In this document: piece after piece, positions 33,823-46,490 of the stretch
Position numbering within the stretch: the first letter of the stretch is position 1
Layout of the letters: each line of letters opens with the position of its first letter
Source: Ligustrum vulgare
Taxonomy: Eukaryota; Streptophyta; Magnoliopsida; Lamiales; Oleaceae
NCBI GenBank assembly: GCA_963555705.1
Contig: OY743180.1
Location: 38,844,129-38,908,128 of the forward strand
Length of the DNA stretch: 64,000 nucleotides
Reading direction: 5' to 3'
Program-made: the position numbers and the translations under genes
Notes under the pieces: model-generated
What the model was told of the DNA's origin: nothing
Seen by the model: only the letters and a program-made list of their open reading frames with translations
The model's database searches: none

Positions 33823-36779
33823 CCATTAATGTCTTTTTATAATTGTTATCTAATGACTTAGTTATACAAATTCTTTTCTTAAAGTATGATTATTTTACAA
33901 AATTCTAATTTAATATCTCTAAAGAATGATTAACATTACTAAAAAAAACTCATAATAGCTTTTATAGAGTAGTACAAGTTTAATTATGTTAAGAAGTATG
34001 TTTGGAGAGAATGAGATGAGACTTGAGAGTGAGAGATGAAGAGTAGTAAAGTTGAGATGTAGGACTTGTTTTGAAATTATATATTTGGGCGTCGGGTGGT
34101 TCATGACACTTTTAATTTGTTCGAATTTTTTTTAATTGAACTTATTGATCGGGGATGGTTTGGGGCGGGTCTGGGGCAGGGATGAGGATTTGATAGCAAT
34201 CCCCATCCCAGGTCGGGTATACATTTTCACCCCAATCCCCATCATTGTAGGGAATTCCCGACCTCGTTCGGGGCAGGTCCTCGTTGGGTTCGGGGATTCC
34301 CCACCCCATTGCCATCCCTAGGTTTCAACAACCTTACAACCTTACTTGCTCGATTAAAAAATGCTACGAAGAGTAGAATAAGACCTTTAGAAATTTTCTA
34401 TTTTTATGCTAGTTTTGGTTTATACCCGTTGATCAAACTGTTTGAACTAAAGTGCAAAACCAAGAACTACAAACGTTCAACCCAATAATACATGTACATT
34501 CTAACCATTCCATCATAAACTGTTTTTTGAGCTGTTTGGTTCTATTTTAAGGACGAGATATCTAAAGTTCGAAATTTAGAGATTAACAAGTCATTCCTAA
34601 GTTCAAATTACATAGATATGCCCCACATGTATTAAACATATTCCTACACAAGTATTGATTCAACAAATGACTATGTGTGCATTAAGATGAAATCAAGCAA
34701 GTTATAACTAATAAAGAAAGTTCATTTTTTTGATGTTGTTCAATATTCAAGTCAAAGCACAAGTTGATTCATATTATATCCTAGACAATAACCACGTCAA
34801 CAAAATATTAATTTTGTTTCCTCGTAAAATTTCCCAAATAATAGAATGCACATGAAGCATATGAAGCATGAAACATGAAATGATATTTTCACCCCCCAAA
34901 CTAAAGCTATACATTTTCTTCAATGTATGTCATTAAGATATGATGAAAGAAAGTTGAATAGACACAACAAAGAGGGGTTCAAGAACTTCCCAAGTCCGAG
35001 GATGCAAGTTTTTCAATTTGGAGCTTTCCTTTAAATATAAACTTGGATGATTCCAATTTTTGTTCCACTCTTGATTGCCATGTGTCCCATATGGTGTGTT
35101 CCTCGCAAAAGTGAAAAAAATAAATTAGTCACATCATATTTACAAGCAAGAATAGGCTACCATACCCACAACTCCCAAACTAAAGCAAAACACAAGTGTG
35201 TATTTGTTTTGAAAATGACCAACTATCAATTTTCAACCCCTGACATAGCTATGAAAATTTGAAATTTTTCTGAGCCATGTTCGCACACGTGAAAATATGT
35301 AATGTGGTCTATAACATACCAAAAAAATCCAGTTCACTTGGAGTTCAAAAGGGGTGCAAAATGATGTAGCAAAGTGGTCAATGCAGGTTGAAAATTAGTG
35401 CAATACCTCTGCAGTGACCTTGATTTGGTGATTAAATGTGTCTATCATTCCAAATTTGTTTTGTTTACTTGTGAAGATGCAAATTATGAATGGATGGTAT
35501 AAAATCAATGGATTACATGAAGTGACGAACTTTGTTCAAAAGATTTTGCAAAAATTCGATGAAAGTCTCCCTTGGACATTTTAACGAACACATGGTGTGC
35601 ATTGGGAAACATAAAGAGAAATCTTAGATTTTGAAGCTTGAAGTTGTCCCAAAAAATTTAACCTAGGCTTATCAATCAATTCAACACAAAATTCTAGCCT
35701 AAACAACAACTCAATCATTTTCCAAACCTTAATTTCCATAAAAGTAAGAAAACTCCAAAAAATTGCAAAATTGTAAAGTGTAGAAGAAATTCATACCTTT
35801 TGGAAGATTGGAATGTAATGCAGGCTTGTAAGATATTCAATCTCATTTGAATGAATGCAAATTAGGTGGTATGCCATGTTGGGGAAAATTTGAGGGGAGA
35901 AAACGATTTTGAATGTTTTGAATTTGAAAGAATTACCTTCCCATGTTAAAAACTGCCAAAATTACACTACAAGTAACCGCGCGGCCACACAAAAGAACTT
36001 CTGGTAGCTGCATGGTTAAACGTTGTAGGATCTGCCAATTTTATTAAACAACGCGCAACCACCACGTGACATGGGCATGGCCGCACAGTTCACCGGCTGA
36101 AAAAAATTTTTTTACGGAAATTTTGAAATTCAAACTCAAGTTTTTGCCCGAAAAACACTTTGTTATCAATGTACTCCCTCACCTATGCTTGATTCATATT
36201 ATGAATTAAAGTCTCGTAATTGTGTTTATGGTTTAACACTACAATTCAAGCAAGCAATGAAAAACAAAAACTTCATTGCAATGAACATGCTTTTGAATAT
36301 CAATATGCATCATCTTATGCTTTCAACTTCAATGCTAGAAAATCATGATGGAATTGACGCTCTAACCATTCAAACAATGAACATGCCTATGATAACTCCC
36401 TAATATGATGCAAAGAATGTAAGGCTAAGAAAAAGATAACTCTATAATGCCAAAAAAAACAAATAAACAAAGCAATTAAATCCTAAATTACCAATAAAAC
36501 ATTGAATAAAGCATAATAAAAACAAAAAGGATATATAAGGTTGGGTTGCCTCCAAAAAAGTGCTCCGTTTAAAGTCAAAAGCTCGACTTTTGGCAGAGAT
36601 CCTCAAGGTGGCTCAAGACGTGGTGTTGAAGCATTGCCTCCTATCTTGGCTTTCCTCTGAATACTTCCAAACTCCTCATGCTGTGACTTTAGCTTTAAGC
36701 CCCCCCTCCTTACTCAATGATGGTTCCAACTCTATTCTTGAACAATCCTCCATATTTGGGTCATGGTTCTCCATCTGAG

Positions 36780-37232
36780 TTAGGTTAAATGTAGCGTTAA
36801 ATTCCGTGCAATAGCAAGGAATGGTCTCCTTAAGATCAAAGATAGCTTGTCATCCTCCTCCATGTCCAAAATCACAAAATCAACAGGAAACATGAACTTT
36901 TTCCCTTTCACCAACGCGTCCTCTACAGCTCCATATGAGTATGGAATAGATCGATTAACAAGCTGCAACTTGATTGTCTTTGGCTTTGGATCACCTAAAT
37001 TCAATTTCCTATAAAAAAACGAAGGCATTAGATTAATGCTTGCACCTAAGTCACATAGAACTTTATTAAAATTTAAATCACTAATAATGCAGGGAACAGA
37101 GAAACTCCTTGGATCTTCTAGCTTAGGTGGCAGCTTCTTCTGTAGGATTGTAGTGCATTCCTCATTTAGGGATAGCAATTCACAATCTTCAAGTCTCTTC
37201 TTTTTAGACATCACCTCCTTCAAGAAATTAGA
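36780..37232 (-). pseudogene. Athila/Tat aspartic protease domain, truncated by copia Z
   Basis: The minus-strand frame reads EECTTILQKKLPPKLEDP, SFSVPCIISDL, then CDLGASINLMP with the catalytic DLGAS motif typical of Athila/Tat elements. It continues with KLNLGDPKP, FPVDFVILDMEED and LILRRPFLA. The enzyme would cleave the gag-pol polyprotein. The frame is open to the copia Z border at 37232, where the N-terminal part is cut off. Downstream the pol terminus block follows within 250 bases, so RT, RNase H and integrase are missing. Confidence 0.88.
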
Positions 37233-38415
37233 TGTTAACTTATTTGTTATTGGCATTCTCTATTTTTCTACATGTTGTAATTTAAGTAAATTGAATTTAA
37301 TTACTATACACGTGTGTTTAGTAATTCATTTAGTTTAATTAAATTACATGATTCTTTCTTGGACTTTTAAGTATAATTATCTCCTATATTGTTGGAATAA
37401 TTATCTCTTGATAATTGATAATTTTTGGAGACTTACCTTGTTTGATAAGAATTGTGATAATTAAATTCTTGGGCTAGAATTCTATCACTTATCACTCTTG
37501 ATAAGGATTCTAGATTTAAGAATATATTGATTGGCCAAAAATCTTGATGGCCGAAGATCTTGTTCCTATTCTTGGTGTCTAAGTTTGATTCTATAACTTA
37601 TGGTAAGATTCTTGAATTGATGATTATCTTACCTTATCGTCACTTATGGTAAGATTCTTGAATTTATGATTATCTTACCGTATCTATAATTATTCTTGGT
37701 TTAATTGAAGATAATAGAGATTTTGTGCAATCTGAATTCTTGATGGACAAGCAATTCGATTGCACTTAAATGAGGAAGACGAGGACAGTTTTCTGTGTGC
37801 CGTGGATGCCAAAAATTCGTGTGGAGCACTAAAACAAATACGACTTCTACATTATTAAGACATTCGTTCTTAGAAAGGATTAATCAATCACTAAGAGAAG
37901 AAAATACTTTCAGCCTGAAGATGAAACGAGATGTTTGGATCAAGATCGAACGGGAGTTCGAGTTTGCTGAAGATCGTTGCAGTTTCAAAGAAAGCTACTG
38001 AAGAGTGGTGGGAGGCCAGCTCATAGTACACGCCATAGAAGAATCAGGGAGTGATTTATTTCTTGGGTGTTTGATAAGTCAATGCTTAGATTTATCATGT
38101 AGCTTAGATTGATCCGTGTAAAAGTTTTTCTTATATAGTGATTGATTTTTGTCCGCACGGTGCGGGCATGTGGGTTTTCCCTATTAGGGTTTTCCCATGT
38201 AAAGCTCAAATATTGGATTCTTGTCTATTTACATTTCTGCATTGTTTATACTGGTTTGTTTACATTTTATAATCCAGACGAATCTGCGTCAGCAAGATTC
38301 ATCTGGTCTTGCGCTAAAACAAAGCTTCACGTTTCACTGAAAATTCATACTGTCCAGACAAATCTGTGACAGCCAGTTGTGTTTTAGTTAAAATTAGACA
38401 ACTTTAATTTTTTCA
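37233..38415 (+). repeat. Copia Z 5' LTR
   Basis: It begins TGTTAACTTATTT and ends TTTTTTCA before the primer site. Two tandem hairpin units, GGTAAGAT paired with ATCTTACC, lie at 37602-37633 and 37649-37679 and recur in the 3' LTR near 47332-47401. Confidence 0.85.
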
Positions 38416-38416
38416 A

Positions 38417-38431
38417 TTGGTATCAGATCGG
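38417..38431 (+). other. Copia Z primer binding site, initiator-Met type
   Basis: TTGGTATCAGATCGG adjoins the 5' LTR and resembles TGGTATCAGAGC with a change after the tenth paired base. Confidence 0.75.
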
Positions 38432-38466
38432 GTTCACTTCTAGAAAGTGAGATCCGATTGTCTAAC

Positions 38467-39400
38467 ATGGGAAATTCTTCATCTCTTAGGCCACCATTAT
38501 TAATGGGTAATAACTCTGCATATTGGAAAATTCGTATGAAAATTTTTATTCATTCAATTGACAAACGATGTTGGACATCTGTTCTTAAGGGTTATACATC
38601 ACCCACTGTCATTGCTGGAGGTGTTGTTACAGCTGTACCTAGAAGTTCATATACTACAAATGAATTAGCTAATGCAAATTGGAATTCAAAAGCACTTAAC
38701 GCTATTGTTTCTTTGGTTGATCCAGGTCAATTCAGACTGATCTCTTCCTTGAGAACCGCCAAGGAAGCATGGGATGGTTTGAGGGTAGCAAACAAAGGAA
38801 CCAATGCTGTTAAAACCTCCAAGCTGCAGATGATCACTCTTGAGGTTGAAAAACTATCTATGAATGAGAGAGAAGATTTCAAAAGCTTCTACGCCAGATT
38901 GAGTGATCTCACCAACTCAGCTGAAGCTCTTGGGAAAACCTACTCAAATGAGAAAATTGTACAAAAAATCCTTAGATCTTTACCAAACAGGTTCCATGCA
39001 AAAGTGACAGCTGTTGAAGAAAGTAAGGATCTTTCAACCATGCGAGTTGAGGAACTTGTAGGGTCATTAATGACCTATGAGTTAAATCTGGCCCGAAGAA
39101 AGAAAGACAAGAAACCAGGGATGCTTTCAAAGCAAGCAATGAAGAACCAGACGAATCTGTGGAGACAGATGAAGATGAAAGCTTCGCAGTTCTTACCAGA
39201 CAATTTATAAAATTCCTCAAGGGGAAACAAAAATAAATATCCACAAATCTTCAAGGCAAGAATCAAAAACTACAAAAACAATGGAGGAAAAATAATTTCT
39301 ATCCCAAGAATAATGCTAACTCGTCTGAAGGAAAGCCTAAGAATCGTATTCAATGCAGAGAATGTGAAGGATATGGACACATCGCAGCAGATTATTGTCC
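38467..39400 (+). pseudogene. Copia Z gag, N-terminal part and zinc knuckle
   Basis: The first ATG at 38467 opens 248 codons to 39210. They show a Sire-type gag: GNSSSLRPPLLMG, YWKIRMKIFIHSID, EAWDGLRVANKGT, LQMITLEVEKLSMNE and ILRSLPNRFHAKV, a capsid-like helical domain. After frameshifts a knuckle CRECEGYGHIAADYC occurs at 39354-39398, with five instead of four residues before the last Cys. Gag normally forms the particle and binds element RNA. Confidence 0.88.
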
Positions 39401-39427
39401 TAATACTCAAAAGAAGACCAAAGGGCC

Positions 39428-40260
39428 ATGAATGTTACATGGAGCGATGGAGACACAGATGAATTTGAATTAGAATCAGATAGCAGCAATTCTGAAAAAC
39501 AGGTAACTACCCTTACTGTTTTACAGTTTTCTGGTACTGAATTTGGTAACTCATCTTATGCAGGGACTAGTCCAAATGAATCTAGATCAAACACTGAAAA
39601 TTTGAAAAAGGAACTTCAAAATACAGAAGAAAAGATACAACTGTTGCAAGCCTTGGTTGAACACAATAGGGAAAGACATCCAGACGTATCTGCATTCCCA
39701 GATGATGAACAAAATGAGGCAGGTAGGTTGAGGTCAGAACTTACTAAAGCACAAGATAAGATCAAGAAACTGGTACTTGAATCTTTCCATCTTGATGAAA
39801 TTTTGAACAGTGGCAGACCTGTTAGCTTGAAAACTGGTCTTTGATATGAAGGTAAAGGTAAAAATCATGACAATAAAATGAACTTTGTAAGAGAATCTGG
39901 ATACGGATACAAGGAGTAAAGTATAAACTACACAGATGCATCTACCTCCTACCATTGTCAATTCAATGCTGTTGGAACTCAAAACTCACATCTAGCCAGG
40001 AACTATACAGGAAGACAATTTCAACCGAATTTGTACAAGAAAGATGAGTCTATTCGTCAGGCCGGCAGAAAATTTCAACCTCGTCAGAGTTGGCAGGATA
40101 CATCTGTCTTCCAGGTGTTCTGTAATTTTTGTGCTAAATCCCGTCATGATGTATTTAGGTGCCATGATTACTTGAAATTAATCAATTCACACAAAAGAAG
40201 ACTTGTTTCTAGGCAAGAAAAGAAAATTAGAACTAACGCTTATGTAGTTCAATTATCTTA
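39428..40260 (+). pseudogene. Copia Z gag C-terminal region
   Basis: A frame of 138 codons (39428-39844) begins acidic and Ser-rich. It contains a likely coiled coil (LKKELQNTEEKIQLLQALVE and RSELTKAQDKIKKLVLE). A later frame (40031-40260) has a second Cys/His cluster (CNFCAKSRHDVFRCHDYLK), a CX2CX4HX4C knuckle. The layout matches the extended gag of Sire elements. Stops separate the pieces. Confidence 0.7.
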
Positions 40261-41640
40261 AAGTGCTCTAATTCCCAACACATGGTACTTTGATAGTGGA
40301 TATTTTAGACACAAGATAGGTGATATCTCTTTGTTGTCACACTTTGAAAAAGGCGAGACAGGTATTGTGTTGTTACTTTTGGTGATGGCCAAAACGTAAG
40401 ATAGATGAATATGGTATTATCAACATTAAGGGATTGCCTACATTAACCAATGTTTTATATGTTATAGGACTTAAGGAAATTTGATCAGCGTAGGACAACT
40501 GTGTGATGATAAATCTGCTTGCCATGTTTTCTAAAGATTATTGCAATGTATTAAGTTGTGACAAGAATTCAAATCCGTTAAAAAATATTTTGTTTAAGGG
40601 AGTTAGATCCAAAGACAAATGCTATACACTTGAAAGTCACATAACTTGCAATTCTGTAAGGACAAAAATCGAGAAACTGTGGCATAACCGATTAGGGCAT
40701 CTAAACTAACATGATCACATGAAGCTGACCAGATTGCAGGCTGTGAGAGGCTTTTCTAGCATAAAAAACATTCCAAATGAAATCTGCAGTAATTGTCAAA
40801 AGGGTAAGCAAATAAAAAGTCAACACAAATTAGGTACATCTATTAATACCTCTCATATACTTGAACTAATTCACATGGATCTGATAGGTCCTATTCAAAA
40901 AGAAAGTATTGGTGGCAAGAGGTATATTTATGTATGTGTTGATGATTTCTCCAGATACACCTGGGTCATGTTTATTCGTGAAAAATCTGATGCGTTTGAC
41001 AATTTTACTAATCTGTTTCAGAAAGTGAGTAATGAAAAGGCTAACGAATAGGTAAGAGTCAAAAGGATCAGAAGCGATCATGGAAGAGAGTTTGAAAACT
41101 CTGACTTTGCTGATTTTTGTATCCAATATGGAATCAAGCATGAGTTCTCATCCCCGAAGACTCCTCAACAGCATGGAGTGGTGGAAAGGAAAAACAGAAC
41201 TCTACAAGAGATGGCTCGTATCATGGTAAAAAACAACAAATTTCCTATAAAATTTTGGGTAGAAGCCATAAATACTGCTTGTTACATTATCAATAGAGTC
41301 ATGCTTAGAACATGAACAAATCAAACTCCCTATGAAATATGGAAGGGTAGAAAATCTAGGGTTGATTACTTTCATGCTTTTGGAAGTAAATGTTACATTT
41401 TAAAAGATAGGGAATATCTAGGAAAATTTGACTCAAAATCTGATGAAGGAATATTTTTGGGTTATGCTGAAAATAGTAGGGCCTATAGAGTTTACAATCT
41501 TAGAACCCAAACCGTTCTTGAATCAGTTAATGTGAAAGTGGATGACACTAATAGTTTAAACTCGGATTTCCAGGAAGCAGATTCTGATCAATTGGAGATT
41601 CCACCAAAAGAGTAAGCCGAAACTGGAAAGTCAGTAGAGA
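40261..41640 (+). pseudogene. Copia Z protease and integrase
   Basis: The protease start is seen as TWYFDSGYFRHKIGD (catalytic D-S-G). The pre-integrase region ends in LWHNRLGHLN at 40677-40707. Integrase follows: zinc residues CSNCQKGKQ, first catalytic Asp in LIHMDLIGP, second in RIRSDHGREFEN, Glu in VVERKNRTLQEM, then TPYEIWKGRK, GSKCYILKD and FDSKSDEGIFLGYAE. All three DDE residues are present but several stops interrupt, including one at 41049-41051. Confidence 0.9.
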
Positions 41641-43390
41641 AACAGCACCAAGCAGAATGTCTTAATGATACTGAAGAATGTGACCATTATAAATCTGGGC
41701 ACCCTGTAACATCCGACTACCCAGATATACCTGATATTGCAGAACCAGAAGTGTCTAAAAAACCACCTGCTAGGATTCAAAAGGCTTATCCACTTGACAA
41801 CATTCTCATTGATCTATCTAAAAGGAATGTAACCAGAAGAAATTTTGCTGCTGATATGGGAAACATATGTCATATGTCATAGATTGAACCAAAAAATGTC
41901 AAGGAAGCTTTGACAGATGAAAACTGGGTACAAGCTATGCAGGAGGAACTCAACCAATTTGAAAGAAACAACGTCTAGGAATTGGTACCACGTCTTAAAG
42001 AAGGAAATGTAATTGGAACCAAATGGATCTTCAAGAACAAATAAGATGAACAAGGAAATGTTGTTAGAAATAAATCTAGACTTGTTGCTCAAGGCTATAC
42101 CCAGATTGAAGGGATAGACTTTAACGAAATATTTGCTCCTGTAGCCAGATTAGAATCCATCAGACTATTGCTAGCTGTGTCCTGCTACATCAATTTCAGA
42201 CTATACAGATGGATGTCAAAAGTGCGTTCCTAAACGGTGTACTCAATGAGGAAACTTATGTGGAGCAGCCCCAAGGATTCATAGATCTATCTCACCTGAA
42301 CTATGTCTTTGGACTAAAAAAGGCTTTATATGGGTTGAAACAGGCCCCTTGAGCTTGGTATGAAAGACTCACATCATTCTTGCTAAGCAAATGATACAAA
42401 AGGGGAGGAACTGATAAAACTCTTTTCATTAAGCATTCGAATCCTCGACTAACTGTAGCTCAAATATATGTTGATGACATTGTATTTGGGTCTACCTTAA
42501 AGTCTAAAATTGATGAATTTATAAATACAATGAAAAAAGAATTTGAAATGAGTATGATAGGTGAACTAACATTTTTCCTTGGTTTGCAGGTACAGCAGGA
42601 TGAATTTGGTGTATTCATATCTCAAGCAAAGTATGCAAAAAATCTGGTGAAGAAATTTGCGCTTGAAGATGCAAAGGCAATGAGAACTCTCATGGTAACT
42701 ACTCTAAAACTTTCAAAAGATGACAGTGGCAAGGATGTAGATCCATCCCTCTACAGAAGCATGATTGAAAGTCTTCTGTACCTTACTGCCAGTAGGCCAG
42801 ACATATCCTTCAGTGTTGGAGTGTGTGCAAGATATCAGGCCAAACCCAAGGAGTCTCATGTTCCTGCTATAAAAAGAATCATCAGATATATAAGTGGTAC
42901 ATTAAGTTATGGAATTTGGTTTATAAGAGATACCACAGCCCATCTTGTAGGATATTCGGACGCAGATTGGGCTAGGAATGTTGATGATCGGAAGAGTACA
43001 TCTGGAGGTTGTTTTCACATTGGAAACAACTTGGTGGCATGGCTAAGTAGAAACAAAATTCAGTATCCCTTTCCACAGCTGAAGAGGAGTATATTGCAGT
43101 AGGTAGTTGTTGTACACAAATCTTTTGGATGAAACAAATGTTGGAAGATTATGGGATCTCTACAGAACAAGCCACTATGCATTGTGACAATACTAGTGCT
43201 ATCAACATCTCAAAAAACCCTGTCCAGCATTCCAGAACAAAACACATTGATACCAGACACCACTTCATCAGAGAATTGGTGGAACAAAAGATTATCAATC
43301 TGGAGCACATACAGACTAATCTACATGCTTGCAGATTTATTCACTAAGGCCCTCGATACTATCAAATTTGAAAACCTTAGGAAATAAATT
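41641..43390 (+). pseudogene. Copia Z reverse transcriptase and RNase H
   Basis: The RT part shows [51 protein letters not shown], a shifted [10 protein letters not shown] region, and near 42470 the YVDDIVFG motif in a shifted frame, so the active-site Asp pair survives. From 42530 an open frame of 190 codons runs FEMSMIGELTFFLGLQVQQ, SLLYLTASRPDISF, VGYSDADWA. It is followed by the RNase H end with HCDNTSAINISKNPVQHSRT and TKHIDTRHHFIRE. Several frameshifts inactivate it. Confidence 0.9.
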
Positions 43391-44680
43391 GGAGTATCAC
43401 TTCCTCTTGAATAGGAACATGCATATTTAAAAAAAAATCATTTTTTTAATTGCATGCATTTATGTTGACTTAATCTTTTCTTATACTAAGTGTAGTTCAT
43501 GTTTTTGCTTGCAAATATATCTGAGTGCTTGAGGCTGATAACGATACAGATACTTCTGGTTGATGGCAGTTAACATGTATCCAGATGAATCTAACTAGCA
43601 CTCAAATATGGACAATCCAAAGGATGAGTCACTACTGTCAAAGCCATATGGTTTGTTACTAGATGAGGTTTCATATTCTGTGTGTAGACCTATGATCTGA
43701 ATCTTGCTTATAGCATTGCACGCATTTTCTTATTGTCCAAGGGTAGGGCTAGTGGAAAAGAAGGCTGCCTATCCAAGCCAAGTTCATACCCTTTAGTCTA
43801 AAAAATAAACAGAATATGAGGAAAATGTGAAATATCAAAGAAAAAGGGAAAAACCTTGTAAGATAACTTCTGGGGATTGTGTGAATCTACCAATCCAAGC
43901 CAAGTTCATATCCTTCTTCTAATCTAAAGGGGAATATCTTGTAAGATAACTTTTGAGGATTGTGTGAAGCTATTTCCACCTCCAAATAACATTGTCACAA
44001 TATTGAAAAAGTCGGCAAGCCGGATTTGAGAAAATGCACTTTATATAGGTTTTGTTCAGTCTTATTGTGCACTAAGGTGACAAATCAATAAGTTAGGGTA
44101 ATCATATGATTTTTGACAGTATGTGAATGACTAAGGATTTCTTAGATCACACACACACTTTAATCAACTTAATCATGTACGTGGTGGACTGTACACTAAC
44201 AGATGTATCCACCTCAACAAATACCAACAGTGCTCAGACATGTCTCAGGTACCCAGATGCATCTAGATTTTTTATTCACGTATTTTAGATATTTTTTTTC
44301 TAAAAATCTCTATTTAAGGAAGTATATTGTGGGCTAATATGTGAAAATTTGCAGAATAAGTCAGTTAATTGTGGGGCCCAATTTTGGTAATATATTTGTT
44401 ACCTAAGTCTTGAATTATTCTGTTTCTATACTTATCATATTTTTTGAAGGAAAAGAGATAAGTTGGCGGTAATTAGGATTCTCATGATATACTAGTTACC
44501 ATAAAGAATTCAAATACTCAAGTCCTACTTAAACTAAAATTCCTCACACAACTCTCGTATATAACTCATGCCTCCCTCTCAAACTCTCAAGAGAAAACGC
44601 CCTAATCTTCTCTCAATCAAGAAAAACCCTAAATCCTCTATCCATTTTATCTCAAAAATTGTTACCCACCAGTCCTGAGT
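43391..44680 (+). other. Copia Z spacer between pol and the extra ORF
   Basis: No protein is recognisable. It contains GTAAGATAACTTCTGGGGATTGTGTGAA-like sequence twice (about 43858-43890 and 43931-43965) and several near-palindromes of the CAGATGNATCTG type. A leader or splice region for the downstream ORF is possible but not shown. Confidence 0.5.
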
Positions 44681-46490
44681 ATGGCAAGGAGCAAACAATC
44701 TGGAAGAAGGAGAATTACACGAGGAAGTGCTGCCAATGAGGGTTCTTCCCCACCGAACCCATCGAAAATCATGACCCCGGTGAAAGCTACATTGTGCCTA
44801 TTCCAATGATAGGCATAGCCTCTCCGGCTGCTTCTCTTCTCGCCAGTACTACCATGACTCCAACACCGGCCCTGCTCATAGCCAAAATGGGACAAAGTCT
44901 CTCCACTACCATACTACAAATATTGGGTGTAAATTTTTCACCCACATCGGGTACTCTTGTTGCCAGTCATATTTCCCCTTCGGATATTCGTAGTGAATTA
45001 GTTGGTGTAGGAGAAAATGCAACTGGAAGAAGGGCAAGAAATTTAAAAAATCTGACAAAAGGTAAACTGCAAGAAAAATTGGCTGAAGAAACAGAGGGTA
45101 CTGGTGATTCAGGAGAATTTGAGACAGAAGAAGAAGAAAGAAAAGAGGAGGAATCGGAAGGACAGGATGAATCCTGGGATTCAGAGGAGTCTGGAAGTGA
45201 AGAAAAACTAGATGGAACAGAGGAGTCTGAGGAGGATGATGAAGTTGAGGAATCAGAAGAACAGGAAGAGAAAGAGACAGTGATCCCTGACAGGAAGGGA
45301 AAGAAAAAGTTGGAAGAAGCTGCAGTAACTTCAAAGAAGAAAATGTCAAAGGGTGATGCATCTACTGGTCCAGATGGATCTAGGTACGACACTTCTACAT
45401 TCATCTGCAGCCCTATGCAAACAGCCAGAGGTATGTTTACCCCCCTTCGATTTTAAGTTTTGGTCGTCTGGAGCGTATGCTGATTTCCAAAAACATATTT
45501 TGGGGAAACGAATGCACTATGAATCGAGGCTGTTTGTACAAGAATTTGATGATTTCGGGGTTGATGATATAATGTCCCACTTTGGTTCGAAGAAACTATT
45601 TGAATGTAAGGGGGAGATAAATCAAACTTTGGTAAAAGAGTTTTACGCCAATATTCCTATCAACTTTGACTCAAGAAATGCCTATTTACCACATCCTTAT
45701 TTGTTAGAGGCCAATTGGTTAAAATATCTGCAAAAGATCTTAGGAGGTGGTTGGGATTAATTTAAGATGTGTCTGATGAGGATGATTCAATGGAAGCCAC
45801 AAATGATGAAATTGCTATGGAGTTGTCGGGGGGAAAAGTCATGTGTCCTGTGAGAGGATTAAAACAATTACCAAGGTCTGAGATGTCTAAGAAATATCAA
45901 ATTCTACATAAAATTGTCAAGGCTAATTTTTATCAGCTTATTCATGATTCAAGCTTTAAAATAAAGTCTGCTAGAACACTGTTTCTTCTAGGGACTAAAA
46001 GGAATATTGATCTTGCTAATCGAATTTGGAACTCCATTGTTGGATGGGTCTCTGGAAGTGGTCCCTGTCAGGGTAATACGTATTTGTTGGTTTACCCATG
46101 GGTTATTTCACAATACTTGCTTGATCAGGGTGTTCGAACATTGGAAGATGATCTGGTGATCTCTCCCAAATTGTTAAACGGGGTGAAGTGCAGAAAAAAC
46201 TCTAGAGGGGTAGACTTCCAATCGAAAACTGAATCTGGATGACACAGGTGTATCTGAGAAACAGGATACATCTGGCTAGGATGCCAGAACTGGGCAGCTC
46301 GAAGCGGAAATAGTTGGTTTGAAGGTAGAGGTGTGTGTGACCTCAGATTTAGTGTCAGAAGACTCAAACATATGCTGGATCAGATGCTGGGTGGATTTTC
46401 AAAAGATATGGCTCCAGAGGTTGCTAAAGAGAAGAGGAAGGTAGCAGCCAAAAAGCCCACTGGATCAAAGAAGCAAATGAAGAAATGAGA
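44681..46490 (+). pseudogene. Copia Z extra ORF after pol (plant transposon protein-like)
   Basis: An ATG at 44681 opens MARSKQSGRRRITRG and is soon frameshifted. The second frame (to 45456) is dominated by an acidic Glu/Ser stretch at about 45110-45290 followed by a basic KGKKKLEEA patch. A third (about 45440-45760) has FKFWSSGAYADFQKHILGKR and QTLVKEFYANIP. A fourth (45769-46242) has EMSKKYQILHKIVKANFYQL and LLGTKRNIDLANRIWNSI. The last two match my memory of the 'putative plant transposon protein' domain found beside Athila- and Sire-type pol genes (VREFYANL plus a long helical part). Function is unknown. Env-like ORFs occupy this position in some Sire elements, but I see no membrane segment. 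Confidence 0.65.

Larger units (their letters stand above)
32899..34320. mobile_element. hAT-type MITE hosting a Cassandra element
   Basis: The perfect 8-bp duplication GGTTTCAA (32891-32898 and 34321-34328) flanks termini TAGGAGTGGCAA and TTGCCATCCCTA, which pair with one mismatch. Both subterminal regions are rich in GGGGCGGG or CCCCATCCCC words. No transposase is encoded. A (TA)n tract in its middle was the landing site of Cassandra. Without that insertion it would be about 0.7 kb. Confidence 0.9.
32029..36779 (-). other. 3' interior of the antisense Athila-like element
   Basis: Non-coding apart from the pol terminus block near 36540-36590 (minus-strand LNGALF-RQPN). It is interrupted by a hAT MITE (32899-34320). 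Next to the LTR the sequence matches the reverse of 12700-12823, and the 35960-36100 region contains CGCGGCCAC words like those at 9651-9717. No host gene is visible. Confidence 0.65.
24427..37232 (-). mobile_element. Antisense Athila/Tat-like element inside copia Y, 5' end lost
   Basis: Read on the minus strand: a protease gene (37232-36780), the pol terminus block with GGAGGCAACCCAA (36540-36560), a long non-coding 3' interior (36540-32029), then the 3' LTR (32028-24427, split by copia X). The 5' LTR, primer site and gag are not attached, because copia Z (37233) follows directly. The left flank at the insertion is GAAAT. Confidence 0.8.

Noticed and set aside
36541..36778. Forward ORF beside the Athila protease
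   Set aside because: It is the reverse strand of the region between the protease and the pol terminus of the antisense element.
44906..45404. Long antisense ORFs rich in Ser, Leu and Pro
   Set aside because: They are the reverse reading of the Glu/Ser-rich acidic stretch of the copia Z extra ORF and have no independent support.
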